From NCBI RefSeq assembly GCF_900110415.1, contig NZ_FODR01000020.1:1-64000 (forward strand): 64,000 nt of DNA. The letters run 5' to 3'. Both the position numbers and the translations under genes were made by a program. Of the stretch, positions 48,142-55,974 are shown piece by piece (the first letter of the stretch is position 1; each line of letters opens with the position of its first letter). The DNA comes from Mucilaginibacter sp. OK283 (GTDB taxonomy: Bacteria; Bacteroidota; Bacteroidia; Sphingobacteriales; Sphingobacteriaceae). The notes beneath the pieces were generated by a model. It was not told the origin of the DNA and did not search any database. It saw nothing but the letters and a program-made list of their open reading frames with translations.

Positions 48142-49037
48142 AGTACCAACGCATTATATTAATATCAGCATTTGTATTATTTATTCAGCCCGTTATGGCT
48201 GATGGTCTTATTCCGGGTGATGTAATGAATTATATTGCTTATGGAGTTGTTGTTGGCATGTTGCTGCTTTTTTTAATAGCTATGCTGGTACTGGTAAAAA
48301 CCTTTAACGTTTTAGCACGTGTAATGCTTAAACAGCAGGGATTATCAGAAGCCGAAATAGCCGAGCAAATGAACCCTGTTAAGGAAAAGAAAGCCAGGAA
48401 ACCAAAAGCAGAAGTTTGGCAAAAGCTTCTTTCACTCAGGCCCCTGGAAGAGGAACATGAACTCCTTATACAGCATGATTACGATGGCATACAGGAACTT
48501 GACAACCCAATACCCGGCTGGTTTATGTATCTTTTTTATGGCACCATTATTTTTGGAGCAGGCTACCTGCTTAACTACCATGTATTTAAAACCGGGCAGT
48601 TGCAATATGCCGAGTATAAAACAGAAATGGCACAGGCCGACATCGAAAAAAAGGCGTTCCTGAGCAAAGCCGCCAACCGGGTTGATGAAAACACGGTAAA
48701 ACTGGTGAAAGATCCGGCGGTACTTGCAGCTGGCGAGGGGATATTTAAAACCAATTGCGTTGCTTGTCACGGCGATCATGCCCAGGGAAATGTTGGCCCC
48801 AACCTTACAGATGATTTTTGGCTGCACGGCAGCAAAATAAACGATTTGTTTAAAACCATTAAATACGGAGTGCTTGCCAAAGGGATGCCAACCTGGGAAA
48901 AACAATTATCGCCAAAGCAAATTGCCGATGTGGCCAACTACGTTAAATCATTACACGGTACTCACCCCGCTGGCGCAAAAGAGCCGCAGGGAACAAAAGA
49001 GACCGATACAGACGATAAACTTGCAGCAAATAAATAA
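48138..49037 (+). CDS. ccoP: CcoP-type cytochrome c, single-heme form
   Basis: A 299-aa membrane c-type cytochrome. It has a hydrophobic N-terminus (1-22), a second helix (33-53), a charged linker, then the CcoP-type anchor D-N-P-I-P-G-W-F-M-Y-L-F-Y-G (122-150), and one cytochrome c domain with C207-V-A-C-H211 and axial Met in K-G-M-P-T-W. Proteobacterial CcoP normally has two heme c sites; only one is present here. It donates electrons to the oxidase core. It overlaps ccoQ by 4 bases and precedes ccoG by 2 bp. Confidence 0.92.
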   Translation: MKYQRIILISAFVLFIQPVMADGLIPGDVMNYIAYGVVVGMLLLFLIAMLVLVKTFNVLARVMLKQQGLSEAEIAEQMNPVKEKKARKPKAEVWQKLLSLRPLEEEHELLIQHDYDGIQELDNPIPGWFMYLFYGTIIFGAGYLLNYHVFKTGQLQYAEYKTEMAQADIEKKAFLSKAANRVDENTVKLVKDPAVLAAGEGIFKTNCVACHGDHAQGNVGPNLTDDFWLHGSKINDLFKTIKYGVLAKGMPTWEKQLSPKQIADVANYVKSLHGTHPAGAKEPQGTKETDTDDKLAANK

Positions 49038-49039
49038 CC

Positions 49040-50413
49040 ATGGACGGATTACTGGTAGCGAAAGAGACGAATAAGCGCAAGTGGATATACCCGCTAATCC
49101 GTAAAGGAAAACTATATAAATGGCGCTCGTGGATTAGCTATGGCTACCTGCTGCTATTTTTTGCAGGCCCGCTTATCAGGATCAACGGGCAACCATTGCT
49201 GCTGCTGAATTTTATGGAGAGGCATTTTGTTATCCTGGGGCAGGTTTTCTGGCCCCAGGATATCTTCCTGTTTGTTTTGGCATCGCTGGTATTTGTGGTG
49301 TGCGTGGTATTGTTTACTATCGCTTTCGGCCGTGTTTTTTGCGGCTGGATTTGTCCGCAAACCATCTTTATGGAAATGTTTTTCAGAAAGATTGAGAACT
49401 GGATTGAAGGAGATGGCAGCAAACAAAAAAAATTAGACGCAGGCCCCTGGACCAAAGAAAAAATACTGAAAAAGGGGAGCAAACATTTGCTGTTCATCAT
49501 ATTCTCGTTCCTGATAGCTAACACCTTTTTAGCTTACCTTGTAGGCAGCGATGTATTATTTAAAATAATAACCGAACCGGTACAGCTGCACCTGGTTGGC
49601 TTTTTAAGCATCTGGGTTTTTACTATTGTTTTTTACCTGGTTTACAGCCAGGTAAGGGAGCTGGTTTGTACGGTAGCATGCCCCTACGGACGCCTGCAAG
49701 GTGTACTACTGGATAGGGATACCCTGGTGGTAGCCTATGATGAGGTGCGCGGAGAACCAAGGGGAAAGCTTTCAAAAACAGCCAATAATGGCCCCAAAAA
49801 AGGCGATTGCGTAGATTGTGGCCTGTGCGTATCTGTATGCCCTACCGGCATAGATATAAGGCAGGGCACACAAATGGAATGTATTAACTGTACTGCGTGT
49901 ATTGATGTTTGCAACGAGGTAATGGATAAAATCCATAAACCGCTTAACTTGATTGGATTTTACTCGGAAAACATGATCCACAAGCAGCAGAAACCGTCGT
50001 TTACCGGCAGGATGATGGGCTATAGCGGAATCATTATTGTTTTAATGACGGTGCTTTGTTACTTCATTTTCAGCAGGGGCGATATGGACCTTGCGGTTAT
50101 GCGCAGCGCCGGCATGTTGTACCAGGAACAAAAAAATGGTATTATAAGTAATATTTATAATGCCGAGGTTATAAACAAATCAAACCAAAGCCGCGATATT
50201 ACCATACAACCTAACGATCCGGCTATAAAGATAAAATACATCCAGACACCCGGAAAAATAGCTGCCGGAAGCTCGGTTAAAACCGTGTTTTTCCTGATGA
50301 TCCCGGCCACGCATATCAAATCGGCAAAAACGGATGTCAAAATCAACCTGGTATTAAATAACAAAGTAATTCAAACGGTCAGTACAGCGTTTGTAGGGCC
50401 ACCAAATGATTAA
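49040..50413 (+). CDS. ccoG: CcoG, cbb3 assembly ferredoxin-like membrane protein
   Basis: A 457-aa polyferredoxin needed for copper reduction during cbb3 maturation. It has about five membrane helices. Cysteine motifs C101-G-W-I-C-P and C210-T-V-A-C-P match RdxA/FixG proteins. Two 4Fe-4S ferredoxin sites follow: C257-x2-C260-x2-C263-x3-C267-P and C281-x2-C284-x2-C287-x3-C291. The C-terminal domain is an Ig-like periplasmic fold. It overlaps ccoH by 8 bases. Confidence 0.95.
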   Translation: MDGLLVAKETNKRKWIYPLIRKGKLYKWRSWISYGYLLLFFAGPLIRINGQPLLLLNFMERHFVILGQVFWPQDIFLFVLASLVFVVCVVLFTIAFGRVFCGWICPQTIFMEMFFRKIENWIEGDGSKQKKLDAGPWTKEKILKKGSKHLLFIIFSFLIANTFLAYLVGSDVLFKIITEPVQLHLVGFLSIWVFTIVFYLVYSQVRELVCTVACPYGRLQGVLLDRDTLVVAYDEVRGEPRGKLSKTANNGPKKGDCVDCGLCVSVCPTGIDIRQGTQMECINCTACIDVCNEVMDKIHKPLNLIGFYSENMIHKQQKPSFTGRMMGYSGIIIVLMTVLCYFIFSRGDMDLAVMRSAGMLYQEQKNGIISNIYNAEVINKSNQSRDITIQPNDPAIKIKYIQTPGKIAAGSSVKTVFFLMIPATHIKSAKTDVKINLVLNNKVIQTVSTAFVGPPND

Positions 50414-50840
50414 AAAGATGAATTGGGGAAAAGGATTAATTGCGGGCATGGCCATGTTCATGCTGTTTATCATATTTATGTGCGTAAAAATGTTTGCTTT
50501 ACCAGCCGATGAATATGACCACCATTATTATGAAAAAGGGCTTAATTTTGATAAAGATTATGCAAAAGAAAAACAGGTTGTTACAGACCATGCCCAACCG
50601 GTAATACGCATAAACGGCAAACAGGTAAGCATAACCTTTATAGCGCCCGCAACAGGCAGCGTTAAATTCATTCGCCCTTCCAGCCAGGCGCTCGATAAAA
50701 CCTTCTCCATAAACACCGAACTCGGCAAAACTGCCAATCTCGATGCTGCTGCTCTTGTTAAAGGCCGTTGGAATATGGTATTGGAATGGAAGAGCGACCG
50801 AAAATTGTACCTGTACGAAAAGGAAGTAGATATAGAATGA
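50406..50840 (+). CDS. ccoH: CcoH/FixH-type cbb3 assembly protein
   Basis: A 144-aa membrane-anchored protein: one helix (about 7-28) followed by D-H-H-Y-Y-E-K-G-L-N-F-D, the FixH signature, and a beta-rich periplasmic domain with W-N-M-V-L-E-W near the end. It assists maturation of cbb3 oxidase together with CcoI, CcoG and CcoS. Its start lies inside the ccoG end and its stop overlaps the next ATG (ATGA). Confidence 0.92.
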   Translation: MIKKMNWGKGLIAGMAMFMLFIIFMCVKMFALPADEYDHHYYEKGLNFDKDYAKEKQVVTDHAQPVIRINGKQVSITFIAPATGSVKFIRPSSQALDKTFSINTELGKTANLDAAALVKGRWNMVLEWKSDRKLYLYEKEVDIE

Positions 50841-51526
50841 GCAGCAACCAGGTAGCTTTTTTTATTGGCCTGTTTGGCAGCGTGCACTGCATTGGCATGT
50901 GCGGCCCGCTTGCTTTTGCAGTACCATCGTTTCATTCGCAGTGGTGGATGGTAGTGGTTGATAAATTTGTATACAACGCCGGGCGCGTTATTACTTATAC
51001 CCTGCTGGGTTTGCTGATAGGCTTATTGGGCAGGCAGCTTTGGCTGGCCGGTTTACAACAAAGTGTCAGTATAATAAGCGGCTTATTAATTATCATGGCC
51101 GGCTTTTCGCGTATGTTTAAAATTAAGTTTAGCCAAAGTAAGCTGATGCCCAAAATGTTGGCCCCAATTAACAAGCTTATAGGTTTCGCGCTGAAACATA
51201 AGGCAGGTCATTTCGCGGTAGGTTTGCTTAACGGTTTCCTGCCCTGCGGCTTTGTATACCTGGCCCTTATTGGCGCGGTAAATACAAGTTCGCCCTATTC
51301 ATCCGCGCAGTATATGTTCTGGTTCGGGATAGGTACTTTTCCGTTAATGCTACTGGCCACGGTAAGTATGGGTTTTATCGGGCCGCGGGTTCGCAACCGT
51401 ATTAATAAAGCCATGCCTTACCTAATGGTATGTTTAGGGTTGTGGTTTGTGCTGCGCGGGTTGGGTTTAAACATCCCCTACCTAAGCCCTGCTACACAAT
51501 CGCAGGAAATAAACAATTGCCGTTAG
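50837..51526 (+). CDS. SafE/TauE-like membrane protein of the cbb3 cluster
   Basis: A 229-aa protein with about six membrane helices. Near the N-terminus it has G-S-V-H-C-I-G-M-C-G-P, the H-C-x-G-M-C-G-P signature of the sulfite-exporter TauE/SafE-like family that accompanies CcoI (a copper-binding context). A second conserved spot is N-G-F-L-P-C-G-F-V-Y. The ATG at 50837 overlaps the ccoH stop; longer readings from 50768 would run through ccoH. In this context it probably helps deliver copper to the oxidase. Confidence 0.88.
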   Translation: MSSNQVAFFIGLFGSVHCIGMCGPLAFAVPSFHSQWWMVVVDKFVYNAGRVITYTLLGLLIGLLGRQLWLAGLQQSVSIISGLLIIMAGFSRMFKIKFSQSKLMPKMLAPINKLIGFALKHKAGHFAVGLLNGFLPCGFVYLALIGAVNTSSPYSSAQYMFWFGIGTFPLMLLATVSMGFIGPRVRNRINKAMPYLMVCLGLWFVLRGLGLNIPYLSPATQSQEINNCR

Positions 51527-51527
51527 G

Positions 51528-51612
51528 ATAGTTCTTAGTCGAAAGTTTTAAGTTCTAAGTCAAAAATGACAATTCAAGCTCAGAACTTAAGGCTTCGGGC
51601 TTAGTACTTAAG
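51528..51612. repeat. Dispersed palindromic repeat
   Basis: A stretch of alternating TTAAGTTCTAAGTC and CTCAGAACTTAAGG/TACTTAAGACTTA units pairs internally. It shares TCAAG-CTCAGAACTTAA with the repeat at 25503-25612. It separates the cbb3 operon from the DUF1275 gene and may also help end the transcript. Confidence 0.6.
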
Positions 51613-51627
51613 ACTTATTTATAACAA

Positions 51628-52368
51628 ATGCTGAGACACCTGGGTAATAAAAGAACGTACAAGCATAACGTAAAACTTGCTTCGCTGCTTGGGCTTACTG
51701 CAGGTTTTGTAAATGCAGCCGGTCTTCTTGGCTTTAGCGTGCTTACCACCAATGTAACAGGGCATGCGGCACTATTTGCCGAGCAAATTGCCCTGCAAAA
51801 CTGGAAAACAGCCCGGGTAATTGCCTTATGGATGTTCCTTTTTTTAGCCGGAGCATTTGTGTCGAGTTTTATTATTTCCCGGATAGGCAAAAATCAGCGT
51901 TATTCTTACGTAATACCTATTTTAATTGAAACTACCATACTGCTCAGCGTTGCACTATTGGGCCACCGGTATGATCATAGCTTAGTGGGAAAAGAAATAT
52001 TTGCCGGTAGCCTGCTATTTGCCATGGGGCTGCAAAACGCGCTTGTATCAATGGTGTCGGGTTCGGTTGTACGTACCACCCACCTTACCGGTACATTTAC
52101 CGACCTTGGAATTGAACTCGCCCAGCTTTTCAGGCGTAAAGCAGAGGATAGGACAGCCTTAAAAGCTAAAATAAAATTACGCATGGCTATTATCCTCTTT
52201 TTTATGTGCGGCGCGTTGGCAGGTGCCTATATTTTTCGCTGGCTGCATTTTTATTGTTTTTTCGTCCCTGTTATCATATTAATATACACCTTGTTGTATG
52301 ATATTTTTCGCATTGCGGTTAAGCAATATTACCGGAGTATGCAAGGCCGTTTGAAAGGGCCGATTTAA
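51628..52368 (+). CDS. YoaK/DUF1275 family membrane protein
   Basis: A 246-aa inner-membrane protein with about six hydrophobic helices. The family pattern is visible: A-G-F-V-N-A-A-G-L-L-G-F and T-N-V-T-G-H near the start, and M-G-L-Q-N-A-L-V-S-M-V-S-G-S-V-V-R-T-T-H-L-T-G-T-F-T-D-L-G near residue 130-160. Function of the family is unknown. It is separated from the cbb3 operon by a repeat, and no Fnr-like site precedes it, so a link to respiration is not supported. Confidence 0.88.
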   Translation: MLRHLGNKRTYKHNVKLASLLGLTAGFVNAAGLLGFSVLTTNVTGHAALFAEQIALQNWKTARVIALWMFLFLAGAFVSSFIISRIGKNQRYSYVIPILIETTILLSVALLGHRYDHSLVGKEIFAGSLLFAMGLQNALVSMVSGSVVRTTHLTGTFTDLGIELAQLFRRKAEDRTALKAKIKLRMAIILFFMCGALAGAYIFRWLHFYCFFVPVIILIYTLLYDIFRIAVKQYYRSMQGRLKGPI

Positions 52369-52470
52369 ATACTGCAATCGAATATTTTTTAATTACTTCC
52401 AACGGGCTACTGTAATTTTTTTACATCCTACTGGTACCATGTTTAGTCAAACATCGACTTTGAACGCTGG

Positions 52471-52649
52471 CCGAGACTCACCCGGTGAGGCTACGCCCGC
52501 CACCCTCTCTTCGGCTTCCCCGGAAAGAGGGGCTTGAAAATTTATTATTTATTTTTTCTATATAATATATTGATATTCAGCATTCAAGCCCCTCTTTCCA
52601 CCGCAGGTGAAGAGAGGGTGACAAGCGCAGCGATGTCGGGTGAGTCTTA
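52471..52649. repeat. Inverted-repeat element with two about 67-nt arms (copy 2)
   Basis: The left arm (52471-52537) and right arm (52583-52649) are imperfect reverse complements; the innermost TTCAAGCCCCTCTTTCC block is exact, and GACTCACCCG and CACCCTCTCTTC also match. An AT-rich 45-bp centre separates them. The right arm matches the single arm at 88-147. No transposase is present, so this fits a non-autonomous palindromic repeat. Confidence 0.8.
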
Positions 52650-52729
52650 GTCGCCATGTGATATACCTCCTTCCCCCAATAACGAATCGCACACCCCCTC
52701 CTTTTTATTTCCTCCAAACACCCATGGTG

Positions 52730-52741
52730 TGACGATCATCA
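52730..52741. promoter_or_regulatory. Predicted Fnr/FixK-like site (site 5)
   Basis: TGACGATCATCA, followed by CTTTTTG as at other sites, is centred about 81 bp before the ATG at 52817. Confidence 0.7.
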
Positions 52742-52816
52742 CTTTTTGCAGTGCCTGTTGTCATGGTGCTCCCTGTTAATTCCAGGGATATTTGCGGTAT
52801 AAAAATAAATTGAATC

Positions 52817-53164
52817 ATGGAAACTACAATGAGTACCCGTGTCCAATGGACCACCAAACCAACAACAGAAAAAAACACCCAAAGTTTAACTTACAAATGG
52901 AACACCTTTGTAAATAGCCAGGCCGATAGTAAAACATTATGGTTTCTGGTATCACTGGTTTTTCAGGGTGTATTTTTTTTACCGGTACCCGCCATATTGT
53001 TATATTATTTTAACGCCCCTATACTTGTTTTGGTTGTAACCTTAACGTTATTTTTTGCCAACATTATTGCGGGTATGGGCGGCGCCGGCATTAAAACCTT
53101 GCTTACCCTGTTTGCTGCAAGCATAGCGCTTCATGCCCTGATGCTTATTGTGTTTACTATTTAA
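52817..53164 (+). CDS. Small membrane protein of unknown function (115 aa)
   Basis: Not recognised. The N-terminal about 35 residues are polar, followed by two or three hydrophobic helices (about 38-60, 63-82, 88-113) containing F-F-L-P-V-P-A-I-L-L-Y-Y-F and N-I-I-A-G-M-G-G-A-G-I-K-T. The alcohol dehydrogenase starts 7 bp after its stop, so they form an operon behind one Fnr-like site. No function is claimed beyond likely expression at low oxygen. Confidence 0.75.
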   Translation: METTMSTRVQWTTKPTTEKNTQSLTYKWNTFVNSQADSKTLWFLVSLVFQGVFFLPVPAILLYYFNAPILVLVVTLTLFFANIIAGMGGAGIKTLLTLFAASIALHALMLIVFTI

Positions 53165-53171
53165 TATACCT

Positions 53172-54206
53172 ATGATACCTCAAAAAATGAAAGCAGCCGT
53201 AATACGTGAGTTTGGCGCACCACTACAAATTGAAGACGTGGAGGTTAAAACCCCGAACGCAAACCAGATATTGGTTAAAGTAATTTCCTGTGGTGTTTGC
53301 CACACCGACTTGCACGCCTGCAATGGCGACTGGCCGGTAAAACCCAAACTCCCCCTTATTCCGGGTCATGAAGCTATTGGCTATGTTGTGGCCCTGGGCG
53401 CCGAGGTGAAGAACGTAAAAGAAGGAGATATTGTAGGTGTGCCCTGGCTGCACAGCGCCTGCGGCTGTTGCGAGTTTTGTATTACAGGCTGGGAAACCCT
53501 TTGCGGAACCCAGCAAAACGGCGGCTACAGTGTAGATGGCGGCTTTGCCGAGTACGTTTTGGCCGATCCGCGTTATGTGGCGCACTTCCCTGCGGGCATT
53601 AATTTTACCGAGATGGCGCCTATTATTTGTGCCGGTGTAACGGTGTATAAAGGATTAAAAGAAACGGAAGTGAAACCTGGCGAATGGGTAGCTATATCCG
53701 GCGTTGGCGGCTTAGGCCACCTTGCTGTACAATATGCCAAGGCCATGGGCATGCACGTGGCGGCAATTGATGTTGCTGATGATAAACTGGCACTTGCCCA
53801 AAAATTAGGCGCCGAACTGATTGTTAATGCTAAAGAACAAGATCCCGGCGCGTACCTGCAAAAAGAAACCGGCGGTATGCATGGTGTTTTGGTTACGGCA
53901 GTATCGCCAATAGCTTTTAGCCAGGGGATATCGGCGCTGCGCCGCAAAGGTACCATAGCGCTTAACGGCTTGCCCAAAGGTGCCTTTGACCTGCCGATAT
54001 TTGAAACCGTGCTTAACCGCTATACCGTAAGAGGATCAATAGTTGGTACCCGTAAAGATATGGAAGAAGCCATTGCGTTTGCAGTTGAGGGCAAGGTTAA
54101 AGCAACGGTACACGCCGCTAAATTAGAGGATATCAACACGGTGTTTGACGATATGAAAGCCGGCAAAATTGACGGCCGCGTTGTATTAGAGATAGCCAAA
54201 CCATAA
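53172..54206 (+). CDS. Zinc-dependent alcohol dehydrogenase, AdhP-like
   Basis: A 344-aa MDR-family NAD-dependent dehydrogenase. Catalytic zinc ligands are C43 (G-V-C-H-T-D) and H66-E67 (P-G-H-E). The structural zinc lobe has C97-G-C-C-x2-C103-x7-C111. The Rossmann motif is G-V-G-G-L-G-H-L. It should interconvert primary alcohols such as ethanol with aldehydes, useful for fermentative NADH recycling. The ATG at 53172 was chosen; an earlier non-ATG start overlaps the 115-aa gene. Regulation by oxygen is inferred from the upstream operator. Confidence 0.92.
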   Translation: MIPQKMKAAVIREFGAPLQIEDVEVKTPNANQILVKVISCGVCHTDLHACNGDWPVKPKLPLIPGHEAIGYVVALGAEVKNVKEGDIVGVPWLHSACGCCEFCITGWETLCGTQQNGGYSVDGGFAEYVLADPRYVAHFPAGINFTEMAPIICAGVTVYKGLKETEVKPGEWVAISGVGGLGHLAVQYAKAMGMHVAAIDVADDKLALAQKLGAELIVNAKEQDPGAYLQKETGGMHGVLVTAVSPIAFSQGISALRRKGTIALNGLPKGAFDLPIFETVLNRYTVRGSIVGTRKDMEEAIAFAVEGKVKATVHAAKLEDINTVFDDMKAGKIDGRVVLEIAKP

Positions 54207-54603
54207 AATATCGCCCCAAAAATCAACATCATAATCCAAACAAAAGCCAGGAACCTAAAAGTTACCTGGTTTTTATTTGGGCTAAAAAATACTATGGACA
54301 TAAGCTTAAGGCAGAATGCGAAAATCAGGCTGAAGCCAACGGCAATGAATTAATGCATAAAGCTACCGTGTACCAACATCTTTTCAACAAAAAATGTCAT
54401 TTCGATAGAGCAAGGGAGGGAAAAGAGCAGGGCGCGAAAAAGAAATCTTTTACGCCCTGCTATACTTACAATGCTTCGTGGAATGCAGGGTGTAAAAGAT
54501 TTTTCGCTGCGCTCAAGAGATAGTTTCTCCTCTCCCCCTGTACACAATCCCCTTCAGATTCGTCGAAATGACATTTTGTTTTTAATTAATTGACACTCAA
54601 TAT
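54207..54603. other. Intergenic region between convergent genes, holds a MITE-like element
   Basis: This 397-bp gap lies between the alcohol dehydrogenase and hemN stops. The palindromic element at 54391-54577 fills half of it. The open frame inside (54350-54547, minus) is an accident of the repeat. No other gene was seen. Confidence 0.75.
54391..54577. repeat. MITE-like palindromic element, 187 bp
   Basis: Perfect 15-bp terminal inverted repeats, AAAATGTCATTTCGA (54391-54405) and TCGAAATGACATTTT (54563-54577), enclose a second stem: 54443-54460 pairs with 54485-54502 at 17 of 18 positions. The whole unit can fold into a long hairpin. It has no coding capacity, consistent with a non-autonomous mobile repeat; from memory similar sequences recur in Mucilaginibacter genomes. 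Confidence 0.8.
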
Positions 54604-55974
54604 TTATATAGCCATACTAAACAGCTGCGACGCAGGTTTATCGGCCCATAGGCGGGCATCAAGGCACATACAAATATTGCGCAGGTAGCGTTTGCCAATT
54701 TCGGTAACAGTCATCCCCAGGGCAGTTAGTTCAACCAGGCCGTCATCTGCCAGGGCATTTAATCGCTCCAGGCCATCAGCTACGGCAGCGCAAGGCTGGC
54801 CATGATGGTTCCACACTGTTTGGCCTTTGCACATAATGTTCAGGATATGTTTCCTTACAATCAAATCCTCTGCAGTTAAAATATGGCCTTTAAACACCGG
54901 CAGTTGCCCTGCAGTTGTAAGTTGCAGGTACTCGTCAACCGTTTTTACATTTTGGGCAAAAGCATACCATGAATCGCTTATAGATGATACGCCCAAGCCA
55001 ATTTGCAACTGTGTATGCTGGTGGGTGTACCCCATAAAATTACGATGCAGTTTGCCATTTTGTTCTGCGTGTAAAAGCTCATCGCCAGGCAGTGCAAAAT
55101 GATCCATACCAATTTCATGGTAGCCGTAGTGCATTAGCAAAGCCCTGCCGGTTTCGTGCAGTTTGGTTTTGGCGGCGGCATCGGGCAGGTCACGCTCGGT
55201 AAAACGCCTTTGGCCGGGTTTTATCCATGGCACGTGGGCATAACTGTAAAAAGCAATCCTATCCGGCCTGAATAAGGCAACTTTGTTCATAGTATCGGCA
55301 AGGCCGGCCAAAGTTTGCAAAGGCAGTCCGTATATTAAATCGTAATTGACTGATGTATAACCTATCCGGCGGGCCTGCTGGGTTACGGCCATTACCTGGT
55401 CGGCGGTTTGATGCCGGTTGATGATAAACTGCACCTTAGGATCAAAATCCTGTATCCCCAATGAAAGCCTCCTGAAACCAAGATCATACAAAACCTGCAG
55501 ATGATCGACCGTTGTATTTGCCGGGTGCGCCTCAAAACTAAATTCGGCATCAGGATGAACTTTGGCTTTTTTAATAATGCCATTTATCAGCATTTGCAGG
55601 TTTTTGGGGGCAAAAAAAGTAGGTGTACCCCCGCCCAGGTGAATTTCCCTTATTACGGGCATATCGTTAAACATTGCTAAATAAATAGCCCATTCTTTTA
55701 AAACAGCCGCTATGTAAGGTTCCTCCACCCTGTGGTTTTTGGTGATACGGGTATTGCAGCCGCAATAGGTACACAGGCTTTCGCAATAAGGTAAATGAAT
55801 ATATAAACTGATGCCCGATTGGGCATGGCTTTCTGTAAACGAAAATTTAACCGATTGCTGCCACAATTCGGGGCTAAAGGTATTGGCATCCCAATAAGGC
55901 ATTGTTGGATAACTGGTGTAGCGCGGAACAGCTACATTATATTTATCAGTTAGCAGGAGCGATTTATTTTCCAT
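54604..55974 (-). CDS. hemN: Oxygen-independent coproporphyrinogen III oxidase
   Basis: A 456-aa radical-SAM enzyme that decarboxylates coproporphyrinogen III for heme synthesis without O2. The Fe-S motif is C64-x3-C68-x2-C71-G-C73 in the context P-Y-C-E-S-L-C-T-Y-C-G-C-N, followed by the E-I-H-L-G-G-G-T-P-T-F SAM-binding motif. Full family length, with the C-terminal HemN domain. It overlaps the upstream dehydrogenase gene by 11 bp, so the pair is cotranscribed from the operator at 57080. Heme supply fits the cbb3 oxidase and the heme-based sensor. Confidence 0.94.
   Translation of the reverse strand: MENKSLLLTDKYNVAVPRYTSYPTMPYWDANTFSPELWQQSVKFSFTESHAQSGISLYIHLPYCESLCTYCGCNTRITKNHRVEEPYIAAVLKEWAIYLAMFNDMPVIREIHLGGGTPTFFAPKNLQMLINGIIKKAKVHPDAEFSFEAHPANTTVDHLQVLYDLGFRRLSLGIQDFDPKVQFIINRHQTADQVMAVTQQARRIGYTSVNYDLIYGLPLQTLAGLADTMNKVALFRPDRIAFYSYAHVPWIKPGQRRFTERDLPDAAAKTKLHETGRALLMHYGYHEIGMDHFALPGDELLHAEQNGKLHRNFMGYTHQHTQLQIGLGVSSISDSWYAFAQNVKTVDEYLQLTTAGQLPVFKGHILTAEDLIVRKHILNIMCKGQTVWNHHGQPCAAVADGLERLNALADDGLVELTALGMTVTEIGKRYLRNICMCLDARLWADKPASQLFSMAI

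Larger units (their letters stand above)
52369..52816. other. Intergenic region with inverted repeat and Fnr-like site
   Basis: This 448-bp gap holds no gene. It contains the inverted-repeat element at 52471-52649 and the predicted Fnr-like site at 52730-52741 that precedes the 115-aa membrane protein and alcohol dehydrogenase genes. Confidence 0.75.

Noticed and set aside
54350..54547. 65-codon open frame on the minus strand
   Set aside because: It lies almost wholly inside the MITE-like palindrome, so the frame is an accident of the repeat.
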